From positions 1 to 64,000 of the forward strand of contig NZ_JACCDE010000014.1 in the NCBI RefSeq assembly GCF_013415125.1: 64,000 bases of DNA. The letters run 5' to 3'. The number at the start of each line of letters is the position of its first letter. Positions within the stretch are counted from its first letter, which is position 1. The notes below the pieces were generated by a model. The model saw nothing but the letters and a program-made list of their open reading frames with translations, had not been told where the DNA came from and ran no database searches. Shown here one piece after another: positions 16,079 through 26,961 of this stretch. A program made the position numbers and the translations under genes. Source of the DNA: Vreelandella glaciei. GTDB lineage: Bacteria > Pseudomonadota > Gammaproteobacteria > Pseudomonadales > Halomonadaceae.

Positions 16079-19000
16079 CGCGCGTCTGCTGAGTGGTGCC
16101 CTCCATCGTTTTTCTGAGCTGCCTGGGCGGCAGCGCACCTGATGTACCTGTATCTAGAATATCTGTTGTATTTCTGAGCTGCCTGGGCGGCAGCGCACGT
16201 TGAGATAGCCGCTGGAATTTCGCTAGGCGTTTTCTGAGCTGCCTGGGCGGCAGCGCACGCCCTCAGCATTGACCACCACTTGCTCTATCTGTTTCTGAGC
16301 TGCCTGGGCGGCAGCGCACGCGCCGACATTAACTGGCAGGCGTTTATGCCGTTTCTGAGCTGCCTGGGCGGCAGCGCACGTGCCTTTTTTTAAATCAGGT
16401 TACGGCGGTTATTTCTGAGCTGCCTGGGCGGCAGCGCACTTTACTACTACCAATACGGCTTGGGGATTGAGTTTCTGAGCTGCCTGGGCGGCAGCGCACA
16501 AGTTACTCAAGGGGATGGAAGCCCTTATCCATTTCTGAGCTGCCTGGGCGGCAGCGCACGAAACTGACCCGCTTACGTTCGCGGGCAACGATTTCTGAGC
16601 TGCCTGGGCGGCAGCGCACTTGATGGTCGTCGTTAGTCCTTCTGAGTACATTTCTGAGCTGCCTGGGCGGCAGCGCACATTGCAGAAGCCGCGGACAAAT
16701 TGCGTCAAATTTTCTGAGCTGCCTGGGCGGCAGCGCACGATCGTCTCAACGCGGTTGGCCACCGCGCCGGTTTCTGAGCTGCCTGGGCGGCAGCGCACTG
16801 AAAAGCCCGGCATGATTGAAATGCTTAAACTTTCTGAGCTGCCTGGGCGGCAGCGCACTCTGGCTGACCACTGCAATTTTATATCCCATTTTTCTGAGCT
16901 GCCTGGGCGGCAGCGCACAGTACGCACACCGGGCGGGCATGTTTCCGTATTTTCTGAGCTGCCTGGGCGGCAGCGCACTGGCCGCGAAGGGTAACGCTGT
17001 AAGCTGTTTTTTTCTGAGCTGCCTGGGCGGCAGCGCACGACGACGGAGTGAGCTTCTCTTGGACGTTAATTTTCTGAGCTGCCTGGGCGGCAGCGCACCA
17101 GGGAATCTATTTTCACAAAGCGGCGAGGTGTTTCTGAGCTGCCTGGGCGGCAGCGCACCTACTGGCGAACGCTCAATAGCGGTGTGCTCATTTCTGAGCT
17201 GCCTGGGCGGCAGCGCACTTAATAATAGCGGTTATACGGGATCTATTGTTTTTCTGAGCTGCCTGGGCGGCAGCGCACTGGACGGTTCTAAGTTCACGAA
17301 CCCGGCTGACTTTCTGAGCTGCCTGGGCGGCAGCGCACTTAGTTTCGACTGATACTGAAATCACGGTAGTTTTCTGAGCTGCCTGGGCGGCAGCGCACAA
17401 CGCTGCTTTATTTAATCTATACGCGGCACTTTTCTGAGCTGCCTGGGCGGCAGCGCACGATGCGATCGTTAGTGCCTTTAATCGCGGTTTTTTCTGAGCT
17501 GCCTGGGCGGCAGCGCACGAGTTGGTGCCAATGAATACAGACTCGTTGTTTTTTCTGAGCTGCCTGGGCGGCAGCGCACCTCTAGCTACACAAATTAACG
17601 TCATTTCGGCTTTTCTGAGCTGCCTGGGCGGCAGCGCACTCAAGGAACCAACACTCACAGACGGGCAGATCTTTCTGAGCTGCCTGGGCGGCAGCGCACT
17701 AGCAGATGAGAGGTTTGACAAAATGAATATTTTTCTGAGCTGCCTGGGCGGCAGCGCACACAGTCATCTGAACCCCTTCTTTATTAGCGAATTTCTGAGC
17801 TGCCTGGGCGGCAGCGCACTTGCCCTCTTTTCTAATTATAAGCTTCCTGATTTTCTGAGCTGCCTGGGCGGCAGCGCACCTGAACAGGTTGATATACCTG
17901 ATTTTCAATCATTTCTGAGCTGCCTGGGCGGCAGCGCACCGTTAGCACGTCTTCGCCCTCGGTGGCTTTAGTTTCTGAGCTGCCTGGGCGGCAGCGCACC
18001 GTCCATTCCATGGTCATGAGCTCTTGGCCGTTTTCTGAGCTGCCTGGGCGGCAGCGCACATGTACGGCTGGGATGGCGGTACCGCCGTGATTTTCTGAGC
18101 TGCCTGGGCGGCAGCGCACGAGCTCGCGCCTTTTGTGCTGGCAATCGCTGATTTCTGAGCTGCCTGGGCGGCAGCGCACATCCCGCTGAATACGCTGGCG
18201 TTTCGCTGCGGTTTCTGAGCTGCCTGGGCGGCAGCGCACGGCGTAAAGGAGAAATCTCTATGAGTTTCATCTTTCTGAGCTGCCTGGGCGGCAGCGCACT
18301 TTATTTAATGATGATTCTGAAATTCCGGATTTTTCTGAGCTGCCTGGGCGGCAGCGCACTTGATGTTTTGCCTAGCTGGAGTATCGGTATCTTTCTGAGC
18401 TGCCTGGGCGGCAGCGCACATCGGCTAGTAAGTCTGTTTGTACTGGGGTTATTTCTGAGCTGCCTGGGCGGCAGCGCACTTTATTTAGCGTTTAGATATC
18501 CGATTGCCTGGTTTCTGAGCTGCCTGGGCGGCAGCGCACCGGAGGTGCGCGCCATTTTTACCGGCAGTTTTTTTCTGAGCTGCCTGGGCGGCAGCGCACT
18601 GGCGTATTACAGTTGACGACCTCTATGCAGATTTCTGAGCTGCCTGGGCGGCAGCGCACCTGTTCAGCAGCGTGTTTAGCTGGCTGATGCCTTTCTGAGC
18701 TGCCTGGGCGGCAGCGCACACCCCCGTGCAGATTGAAGCGATTTATCAGCATTTCTGAGCTGCCTGGGCGGCAGCGCACGCCCCGGCGCAAAAGCCCAAG
18801 GTAATGATCGTTTTCTGAGCTGCCTGGGCGGCAGCGCACCAGTCCGCCGGGCATCAGCACCACGGCTTGCATTTCTGAGCTGCCTGGGCGGCAGCGCACC
18901 CAACATACCCTACAATCTGAGCATGATGATTTTTCTGAGCTGCCTGGGCGGCAGCGCACAATCCGGCCATATCGTCATCATGAGCGTTGATTTTCTGAGC

Positions 19001-19919
19001 TGCCTGGGCGGCAGCGCACATGGGTTGAACGATTTCGCCGGTACCGTAGTTTTTCTGAGCTGCCTGGGCGGCAGCGCACCAGGTGGGGATCTCTGACGAT
19101 GACATCGACATTTTCTGAGCTGCCTGGGCGGCAGCGCACGATCGCCCGCCGCGATGGTCAGCCCATCGTATTTTCTGAGCTGCCTGGGCGGCAGCGCACG
19201 CGATGGCTTCACGCGGCGTGGCTTCCAGATATTTCTGAGCTGCCTGGGCGGCAGCGCACGGAGACTGCAGCGTTGCCTGTTTCCACATCTGTTTCTGAGC
19301 TGCCTGGGCGGCAGCGCACCCTCCTTCCCGACCTAACACGATTCTCTAACTTTTCTGAGCTGCCTGGGCGGCAGCGCACCATACGCCGCGCTATTAATGC
19401 TGAGTTTTGGTTTTCTGAGCTGCCTGGGCGGCAGCGCACCATAGATATCAAGCATAGCACGCACACTAAAATTTCTGAGCTGCCTGGGCGGCAGCGCACA
19501 GGTTATTTATGAGCTATCGCTATGCGATTGTTTTCTGAGCTGCCTGGGCGGCAGCGCACTGGGCGCACCCTCAAACGTGCGGATCACTGAATTTCTGAGC
19601 TGCCTGGGCGGCAGCGCACCCGCTGCTGGCCTGAATCGTTGCGGGCGGCGATTTCTGAGCTGCCTGGGCGGCAGCGCACGCGGAATCGCCCACGTCGTAC
19701 GCTGACATCACTTTCTGAGCTGCCTGGGCGGCAGCGCACTCGAGGTCTTCGGAGCCGCCCAGGTACTTCATTTTCTGAGCTGCCTGGGCGGCAGCGCACG
19801 TGGGCGTCGTCACCGAGCTGTGTGAGCTAATTTTCTGAGCTGCCTGGGCGGCAGCGCACCGGCCTTTGATACCACTGAGCTAGCGATGTTCTTTCTGAGC
19901 TGCCTGGGCGGCAGCGCAC

Positions 19920-20491
19920 TGTTGCAATACGTTTTTTACTATCCACTCTACTTTCTGAGCTGCCTGGGCGGCAGCGCACTTAAAGGGGTTCGTGGGTCAC
20001 TAACGGGCACTTTTCTGAGCTGCCTGGGCGGCAGCGCACTCAGATTCATAGCACCAGTTTACCGGGTGCCTTTTCTGAGCTGCCTGGGCGGCAGCGCACT
20101 TGATTTGCTGAACTCCCTGCCGGTTGAACAATTTCTGAGCTGCCTGGGCGGCAGCGCACAGTACCCCAGTGTAACGTTCACGGAAAAGAACTTTCTGAGC
20201 TGCCTGGGCGGCAGCGCACATCGGTCAGGATCATATCGCAAGCGCGTCCATTTTCTGAGCTGCCTGGGCGGCAGCGCACGATATTCCGCAAGCCTTGCTT
20301 GATGAGATCAATTTCTGAGCTGCCTGGGCGGCAGCGCACAAAACCGTTGAGCGCCGTGCCGAGCTGGATGATTTCTGAGCTGCCTGGGCGGCAGCGCACG
20401 TCTCCGCATTGGAGAGGCCCTGACCGCCGCTTTTCTGAGCTGCCTGGGCGGCAGCGCACTGTTGCAATACGTTTTTTACTATCCACTCTAC
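19920..20491 (-). repeat. Duplicated CRISPR spacers, first copies
   Basis: Spacer 19920-19951 is identical to 20460-20491 (nine units apart). The five consecutive spacers from 19980 to 20251 are identical, in the same order, to those at 22082-22353 (35 units apart). Confidence 0.95.
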
Positions 20492-22081
20492 TTTCTGAGC
20501 TGCCTGGGCGGCAGCGCACATACTCGCTCTACCCAGGAGATTAGTCCAAGCTTTCTGAGCTGCCTGGGCGGCAGCGCACCTGGCCCGGCTGTGCAGACAG
20601 ATACCCAGCACTTTCTGAGCTGCCTGGGCGGCAGCGCACAAGTAAAACGATGTAGCCAAAACACCCGCCACTTTCTGAGCTGCCTGGGCGGCAGCGCACA
20701 CCCCTGAATACTTTGACGCCTTGCTCGATCATTTCTGAGCTGCCTGGGCGGCAGCGCACGCAAAGCTTTACCCGATGGCGGCACAGCAGCATTTCTGAGC
20801 TGCCTGGGCGGCAGCGCACGTTTTCTAGCGTATTCGCCGACCAGTTCTTCATTTCTGAGCTGCCTGGGCGGCAGCGCACCAATAATCCTGTGCGCCCTTA
20901 CTCTTCATCAGTTTTCTGAGCTGCCTGGGCGGCAGCGCACGACAAATACGCAACCAACAATATCGGAGGCAACTTTCTGAGCTGCCTGGGCGGCAGCGCA
21001 CTGCTAGTCCCTATCCAGCAGTCGCCGATGTCTTTTCTGAGCTGCCTGGGCGGCAGCGCACCCCATTAACCCGAGGAAGGAAGTGGAGAATGTTTTCTGA
21101 GCTGCCTGGGCGGCAGCGCACGCACGGTACTAGCGGCAAGGCGTAAAGACTAGTTTCTGAGCTGCCTGGGCGGCAGCGCACATAGATAGAGACCGATAGC
21201 AACACTGCTAACGTTTCTGAGCTGCCTGGGCGGCAGCGCACCTCATACAGGGTCTGGCCCGCTAGTCATCGAATTTCTGAGCTGCCTGGGCGGCAGCGCA
21301 CCTAGCACGTTAGCGCTGACTGGTTTTTCAGAATTTCTGAGCTGCCTGGGCGGCAGCGCACAGCAGGAAATGGAGAACGGCCTGCGTGGCATGTTTCTGA
21401 GCTGCCTGGGCGGCAGCGCACCTGATTAATCTGCAGCGTGGTACGTACCTGATTTTCTGAGCTGCCTGGGCGGCAGCGCACCCTCCTGCTCTTCAATTGC
21501 CCGCATCCACCGCTTTCTGAGCTGCCTGGGCGGCAGCGCACTCCAGCGCGAATCAGCAAAGCCTGGAATGCGTTTTCTGAGCTGCCTGGGCGGCAGCGCA
21601 CTATTGCCTAGCTCGATAAAATCGTTAGGCGATTTTCTGAGCTGCCTGGGCGGCAGCGCACGCTAAGATGCTCGAGCGCGTCTTTGATCTCTTTTTCTGA
21701 GCTGCCTGGGCGGCAGCGCACATTGAGCCATCTCCATTATTGCGATTGCTTCGTTTCTGAGCTGCCTGGGCGGCAGCGCACTGAGCATAGGTCAACTGTA
21801 CGACTACGCGGAATTTCTGAGCTGCCTGGGCGGCAGCGCACCGGTTCAAGCGGCACCACCTGCCACCCCTCCGTTTCTGAGCTGCCTGGGCGGCAGCGCA
21901 CATCAGAAAGTTTGGCAAGCAGTTTGCCGCTGTTTTCTGAGCTGCCTGGGCGGCAGCGCACCGGCTGGCTTAGCTCATTCGTGAGGCGTGAAATTTCTGA
22001 GCTGCCTGGGCGGCAGCGCACATTCATGGCCGCCCCTATCGGTAACCAATTCTTTTCTGAGCTGCCTGGGCGGCAGCGCAC

Positions 22082-22353
22082 TTAAAGGGGTTCGTGGGTC
22101 ACTAACGGGCACTTTTCTGAGCTGCCTGGGCGGCAGCGCACTCAGATTCATAGCACCAGTTTACCGGGTGCCTTTTCTGAGCTGCCTGGGCGGCAGCGCA
22201 CTTGATTTGCTGAACTCCCTGCCGGTTGAACAATTTCTGAGCTGCCTGGGCGGCAGCGCACAGTACCCCAGTGTAACGTTCACGGAAAAGAACTTTCTGA
22301 GCTGCCTGGGCGGCAGCGCACATCGGTCAGGATCATATCGCAAGCGCGTCCAT
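22082..22353 (-). repeat. Duplicated five-spacer CRISPR block, second copy
   Basis: Identical in spacer content and order to 19980-20251. Identical runs of several spacers point to recombination between repeats inside the array, not repeated acquisition. Confidence 0.95.
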
Positions 22354-24243
22354 TTTCTGAGCTGCCTGGGCGGCAGCGCACGGCGACAATTGACCCGCAT
22401 AGCTCGATATCATTTTCTGAGCTGCCTGGGCGGCAGCGCACATGGTGGCGAGGATTCTGGCGGCTCTGGCGGCTTTCTGAGCTGCCTGGGCGGCAGCGCA
22501 CAATGTTTAACGTAAAAGGGAGCGGGTACGGCTTTTCTGAGCTGCCTGGGCGGCAGCGCACAAACGATTCTATAAGAAGAAGAGGCGCCAGGTTTTCTGA
22601 GCTGCCTGGGCGGCAGCGCACATCATAAAAATATGGAACATATTCCTGTTTATTTTCTGAGCTGCCTGGGCGGCAGCGCACGACGACCGCCGCAGCAAAC
22701 ACCCTGTTTATCATTTCTGAGCTGCCTGGGCGGCAGCGCACACGGTGATGGTACGGGTGATGATGATGGGGATTTTCTGAGCTGCCTGGGCGGCAGCGCA
22801 CATTTACAGAAGGCCCAATAGATAACGTTACTCTTTCTGAGCTGCCTGGGCGGCAGCGCACGTTATTCCAATATTGTTAACGCCTGCTTTAATTTTCTGA
22901 GCTGCCTGGGCGGCAGCGCACGTAAACCAATTAACGATGGGGGCGGCGATGATTTTCTGAGCTGCCTGGGCGGCAGCGCACTGGTAGCCGGTAATCACGC
23001 GTAGTTCTTCGCATTTCTGAGCTGCCTGGGCGGCAGCGCACATGCAGGAAGTCGAAGACCTCGAAGAGGGCGATTTCTGAGCTGCCTGGGCGGCAGCGCA
23101 CTCTGCCATGGCGCAGTTTGGTGCGGCTGGTGATTTCTGAGCTGCCTGGGCGGCAGCGCACTCTAGCAGTATCGCGCAGACTGCTATTTTCTATTTCTGA
23201 GCTGCCTGGGCGGCAGCGCACGTTGAGCCTGACCAGCGGGCATCAGAGGTATGTTTCTGAGCTGCCTGGGCGGCAGCGCATGCCTTGATGTTTGTGTAAG
23301 GCTGCGTCTTGCTTTTCTGAGCTGCCTGGGCGGCAGCGCACCACATTTAAAGCATGGCCTTTCGTTTTCGACAGTTTCTGAGCTGCCTGGGCGGCAGCGC
23401 ACAATATCCAGCGCAAACGACAGATATTTTGGCGTTTCTGAGCTGCCTGGGCGGCAGCGCACTCTCGTCCGTGGTGTCGCCAACGTTGATCCATTTTCTG
23501 AGCTGCCTGGGCGGCAGCGCACCTTCATGAAGCCGCTGCATAATGACAATGATATTTCTGAGCTGCCTGGGCGGCAGCGCACACGATGATGAGGTTTACG
23601 CCTCGCTGATTAACTTTCTGAGCTGCCTGGGCGGCAGCGCACCGAAATATCAGAGCAATGCCTAGCGTACGTCTTTTCTGAGCTGCCTGGGCGGCAGCGC
23701 ACTAGTTCTGGGATCTTCACTAGTTTCTAGTGTTTTTCTGAGCTGCCTGGGCGGCAGCGCACGCGTTAACGTCGAGCGCTTTGGCTTCATCTTCTTTCTG
23801 AGCTGCCTGGGCGGCAGCGCACACGCATCCGGGCGATACGTTTTCGATTACTAATTTCTGAGCTGCCTGGGCGGCAGCGCACGAATGCGGATGCCAGCCA
23901 TTCGAGTCGCCATATTTCTGAGCTGCCTGGGCGGCAGCGCACTTTCGCAATCTGCATCAGTTTTATGCGACACATTTCTGAGCTGCCTGGGCGGCAGCGC
24001 ACTGGCGTTGTTAAACAAATATCCCAATTGTAATTTTCTGAGCTGCCTGGGCGGCAGCGCACTAGGCGCTTCCAGACCAGACGCTAAAGCCGATTTTCTG
24101 AGCTGCCTGGGCGGCAGCGCACGCGTGGCATACCCCCGCCACCATCACCCAAATTTTCTGAGCTGCCTGGGCGGCAGCGCACTTGAAGATTTATTAAAAG
24201 AAGAGTTCCCGCCAGTTTCTGAGCTGCCTGGGCGGCAGCGCAC

Positions 24244-24288
24244 TAGAGCATATCAAAATTAATGTGCTGATTGTTAAAGAGCTTTAGC
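24244..24288 (-). promoter_or_regulatory. CRISPR leader
   Basis: An AT-rich stretch between the first full repeat and the cas operon terminator. On the minus strand it contains GCTCTTTAACAATCAGC and ATTAATTTTGATATGC. It should hold the array promoter and the signals for spacer integration; a TTAACA and a GATATG about 17 bases apart are a weak promoter candidate. Confidence 0.65.
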
Positions 24289-24328
24289 CAAAAAAAGCGG
24301 TATCACCCTTTTTTGAGCGATACCGCTA
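24289..24328 (-). terminator. Intrinsic terminator of the cas8f-cas6f operon
   Basis: Minus-strand AGCGGTATC (24327-24319) pairs with GATACCGCT (24304-24296), followed by seven T. It separates the cas operon from the leader, so the array needs its own promoter. Confidence 0.88.
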
Positions 24329-24354
24329 AGTGGTTGATTATTTGTTACCAATTT

Positions 24355-24942
24355 TCATGTTGAAAAAAAGGGTGAAAACCACGGTACGGTCGCGTTACTG
24401 CTTAAACCGTAGTGGTTAAACGCTCCCGCCACCGAGCTCTCCTGAGGCTTGCTGTGTTCGATAAATAGGCTAAAACGCTGCTGGGTAGAACGACTATTGA
24501 TCTGCACAAAGGGCAGCTCAATACGCCGTTCCGCCAGCTTGGCATAAATCTTCCGCGCTTCGTCTTCCGAGATATCATGCCGTTTGGCGTAACGTTTGGC
24601 CCGGCTTTCACTGCCCGTATTAAACTGCTTACGCGCCACATTGATATGCTGAACATCAGCAGGCACCGCAAGCACTTCGCTCACCTGGGTGTGGTCACGC
24701 ATGCCGGTTAGCCAGCCGGCACTCATTAGCTGCTGCAAACGTGCTTGCGTGCCGTGCAAGCGAAGGTGATCGCCCAGTGTGCGAGCGCGAACACCGTGCT
24801 TATGGCCAGGGAAGCTGACGCCTACATCTGCGGCCTGTAAATCAAACAGCGCCCGGTGCAACTTGTTATAAAGCGCGCCCATTAACATTGCCGGGGCAAA
24901 GTCAGGGTCGGGCCTTAAACGGAGGTCGATATAGTGATCCAT
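24355..24942 (-). CDS. cas6f: Cas6f (Csy4), CRISPR pre-crRNA endoribonuclease
   Basis: A 195-aa nuclease that cuts the I-F repeat at the base of its hairpin and stays bound to the crRNA 3-prime end in the Csy complex. It begins MDHYIDLRLRPDPDF, like P. aeruginosa Csy4. The catalytic His29 is in KLHRAL; the partner serine is in the INSRST segment (Ser150 or Ser152). An Arg-rich helix (RAKRYAKRHDISEDEARK, residues about 114-131) should grip the repeat, and the C-terminus has HYGLSS and VPWF. Starts 3 bases after cas7f. Confidence 0.97.
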   Translation of the reverse strand: MDHYIDLRLRPDPDFAPAMLMGALYNKLHRALFDLQAADVGVSFPGHKHGVRARTLGDHLRLHGTQARLQQLMSAGWLTGMRDHTQVSEVLAVPADVQHINVARKQFNTGSESRAKRYAKRHDISEDEARKIYAKLAERRIELPFVQINSRSTQQRFSLFIEHSKPQESSVAGAFNHYGLSSNATVPWFSPFFST

Positions 24943-24945
24943 GGT

Positions 24946-25971
24946 TTACCCCGCTTCGCCGAATACACCGCCGCGAATCAGGGTCGCCATAACAAAGTGC
25001 TGATCTTCTTTCGTAGGCACTTGATCCTTGATCATCCAGTTATCTAGCAGAGAGTAGAAATCAGCCTTCTGCTTGGGCTGGCGGTACGCTTTGCCCTGGG
25101 TGGTCACTGAGCCATACGGCTCAACAGCAATAGGGCCTAGGTCTTCATCGTTCTCATTGGGGTACCAGGTGTCGATGGTACGAATGGCGTTACCCAGTTT
25201 TTGCGAGTGAATACCGGCAATCTTGCTAACGTGATAAAGCGTTTTGCTCTTATCACCCCGGCCCCGGTCAAGAATCAGCTCTTGCGAAGGGAACACTTCT
25301 TGGCCACTGCCCACGCGCACATAAGCCACTACCTCTAGCAGTAAGTGCTGCTCACCGGCCAGTGCGGAGGCAATAACTCCGGCGAGCTCTTTAAGCTCGG
25401 CAGTGTCCTCGAAGGCCCGCAACGAAAGCGACAGTGCATCAAACGCCCACTCTTTGGTAGTTTTACCCTGCGCCAATTGGCGAACGCTTACCTCAACTTG
25501 CTCTGCACCCATGCGGTTACGCCACAGGAAACGACCATTAGCGAGGTTATTGGCATAGCGATGCGCCAGCTCGCCAAAGCCTTGCGCTTGTTTATACTCG
25601 GCAACTGCCTGTTCCAGCTTGGCTTGGTACTCAGCGTTATTACAGGCCGAAGGCGTTCCGGCACCCGCCAGTACGCGCAGCGTAAAACGAGCAACTAAGG
25701 TGTCTGCATCGTGGGGTAGCGTGGCGACATCGACAGTTTGCAGGTTGGGATTTTCAATCGCCGCGTCTAGCTTAGCGGGGTCTTGGTCTTTGGCTTTCAG
25801 GCGGTTGGAAATGGTGCCGCGCACCGACTTTTCGCGCACTTCTACCGGCTGCCACTGCTGATCATCTTGGCGCTGTTCCCAGTTGCTGGCGTAAAGCAGG
25901 GCATCGGAAGGGTCAAGCTTGCGCTCAAAAGCGAGGACGGAAGCAGTTTTAAGGGTATCGTTTTTAGCCAT
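24946..25971 (-). CDS. cas7f: Cas7f (Csy3), Csy complex backbone subunit
   Basis: A 341-aa protein of the I-F Cascade (Csy) complex. Six copies normally coat the crRNA spacer. It opens [22 protein letters not shown] and has [19 protein letters not shown] and [14 protein letters not shown], all recognisable Csy3 segments. Length is typical. It lies between cas5f (15-base gap) and cas6f (3-base gap), clearly one operon. Confidence 0.97.
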   Translation of the reverse strand: MAKNDTLKTASVLAFERKLDPSDALLYASNWEQRQDDQQWQPVEVREKSVRGTISNRLKAKDQDPAKLDAAIENPNLQTVDVATLPHDADTLVARFTLRVLAGAGTPSACNNAEYQAKLEQAVAEYKQAQGFGELAHRYANNLANGRFLWRNRMGAEQVEVSVRQLAQGKTTKEWAFDALSLSLRAFEDTAELKELAGVIASALAGEQHLLLEVVAYVRVGSGQEVFPSQELILDRGRGDKSKTLYHVSKIAGIHSQKLGNAIRTIDTWYPNENDEDLGPIAVEPYGSVTTQGKAYRQPKQKADFYSLLDNWMIKDQVPTKEDQHFVMATLIRGGVFGEAG

Positions 25972-25986
25972 GATAAAGCTCCTGGT

Positions 25987-26961
25987 TTACTGTGCAGTGG
26001 CGCGAAGGTGGTAATCGTTATTAAGTCGGTAAAGTCCCGCTTCTTCGTCGTTATCAACGTACCAAAGCAGGTCTTCCGGTTGCTTCATGCGGTGGGGGCT
26101 GACCCATTCGCCAATGGAGTAGAGGCTTTCAACAAAGCGAAACTGAGTCTTGGCATCACGGGCATTGGCCACTTCTCCGGGATTAAACAGATCGGAAATA
26201 GCGCCATATCCCACCGGGATAGGCACTAGCCAGCCGCGATAGGGGCGCTGCACCTGCCAAACAGGCTTCTCGTTGGATTCACCTTTATTTTCAAGGGCGC
26301 AATAGTGGTTGAGCCGTGAAAGGTCTAGCCACGCATCCAGCAAACTGGCTTCCGGATTTTGCTGTTGCAGTGTTTTAAGGTGTTCGGTGAGGTAATCATC
26401 ACGCAGGGTTAGCGCAAAGCCCGGCAGCCATCGTCGCTTCAAACGTGCAAATTGTTTGTAGCGTTCATCTTCCTTGTCATCCAGCGTGACCCATTGCGGG
26501 CGTTGCTTATGGCTTGGTACAGCACGGTTAGGGATGATGCTCCCCCCGGCAATACGCATGCCCGATACAATCTCACCGATTTGATGGGTAATATCTTTAT
26601 GCTCACTTTCTGAAGCAGCACTATCAATCGAGAAAATCAGCGTGATATCGAGATGGACTCGCCCTTCCTCTACAATCGCTGCCGTGCCGCCGGTTTTATC
26701 CACTGGGTTACGCGTCAGGTGAAAGCCACGAATGTAGCCACCTTCAGTGGCCTGGGCTTCAAAATCGTGGCAAATAACACCGACGTTACCGAGCGAAACG
26801 TTGATGCCTGCCGAAAAGAGCTTGCGCTCCAAGGCGTGCATCAAACCCACAAAAGCACTCATGGCGGGAAAGCCCCAGGTCATTGGGCTGGAAATCGCAT
26901 TGGCGTTTTGTACCCGCAGACGCGGTAGAACCAGGAGGTTTTTCACTTTATTCATCGTCAT
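25987..26961 (-). CDS. cas5f: Cas5f (Csy2), Csy complex subunit
   Basis: A 324-aa protein that, together with Cas8f, caps the 5-prime end of the crRNA. The N-terminus NLLVLPRLRVQNANAISSPM and TWGFPAMSAFVGLMHALERK match Csy2. Its start lies inside the end of cas8f (14-base overlap), so translation is coupled. Confidence 0.96.
   Translation of the reverse strand: MTMNKVKNLLVLPRLRVQNANAISSPMTWGFPAMSAFVGLMHALERKLFSAGINVSLGNVGVICHDFEAQATEGGYIRGFHLTRNPVDKTGGTAAIVEEGRVHLDITLIFSIDSAASESEHKDITHQIGEIVSGMRIAGGSIIPNRAVPSHKQRPQWVTLDDKEDERYKQFARLKRRWLPGFALTLRDDYLTEHLKTLQQQNPEASLLDAWLDLSRLNHYCALENKGESNEKPVWQVQRPYRGWLVPIPVGYGAISDLFNPGEVANARDAKTQFRFVESLYSIGEWVSPHRMKQPEDLLWYVDNDEEAGLYRLNNDYHLRATAQ

Larger units (their letters stand above)
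15400..24243 (-). CRISPR. Type I-F CRISPR array: 148 repeats (one degenerate, one shortened), 147 spacers
   Basis: The repeat is 28 bp; on the + strand it begins TTTCTGAGCTGC and ends GGCGGCAGCGCAC. In the transcribed (minus) sense it starts GTGCGCTGCC and ends CAGCTCAGAAA, with a CTGCC/GGCAG hairpin recognised by Cas6f, the I-F pattern. Spacers are 32 bp, apart from a few of 31 or 33. I counted from exact positions: full repeats run from 15460 to 24216. The repeat at 15400-15427 matches only 22 of 28 and marks the old, leader-distal end. Repeat 16060-16078 lacks 9 bp; repeat 23254-23281 ends in T, not C. Spacers 19980-20251 recur as a block at 22082-22353, and 19920-19951 recurs at 20460-20491. 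Leader and cas6f lie at the 24.2-kb end, so transcription is leftward. Confidence 0.99.

Noticed and set aside
15427..24262. Dozens of open frames with repeated CAAAQAAQK, RCRPGSSE, ELPGRQRT or FLSCLGGSA units, resembling repeat proteins
   Set aside because: The 28+32 bp CRISPR unit is 60 bp, a multiple of three and free of stops in several frames, so frames run through the array. They are artefacts of the repeat, on both strands at once.
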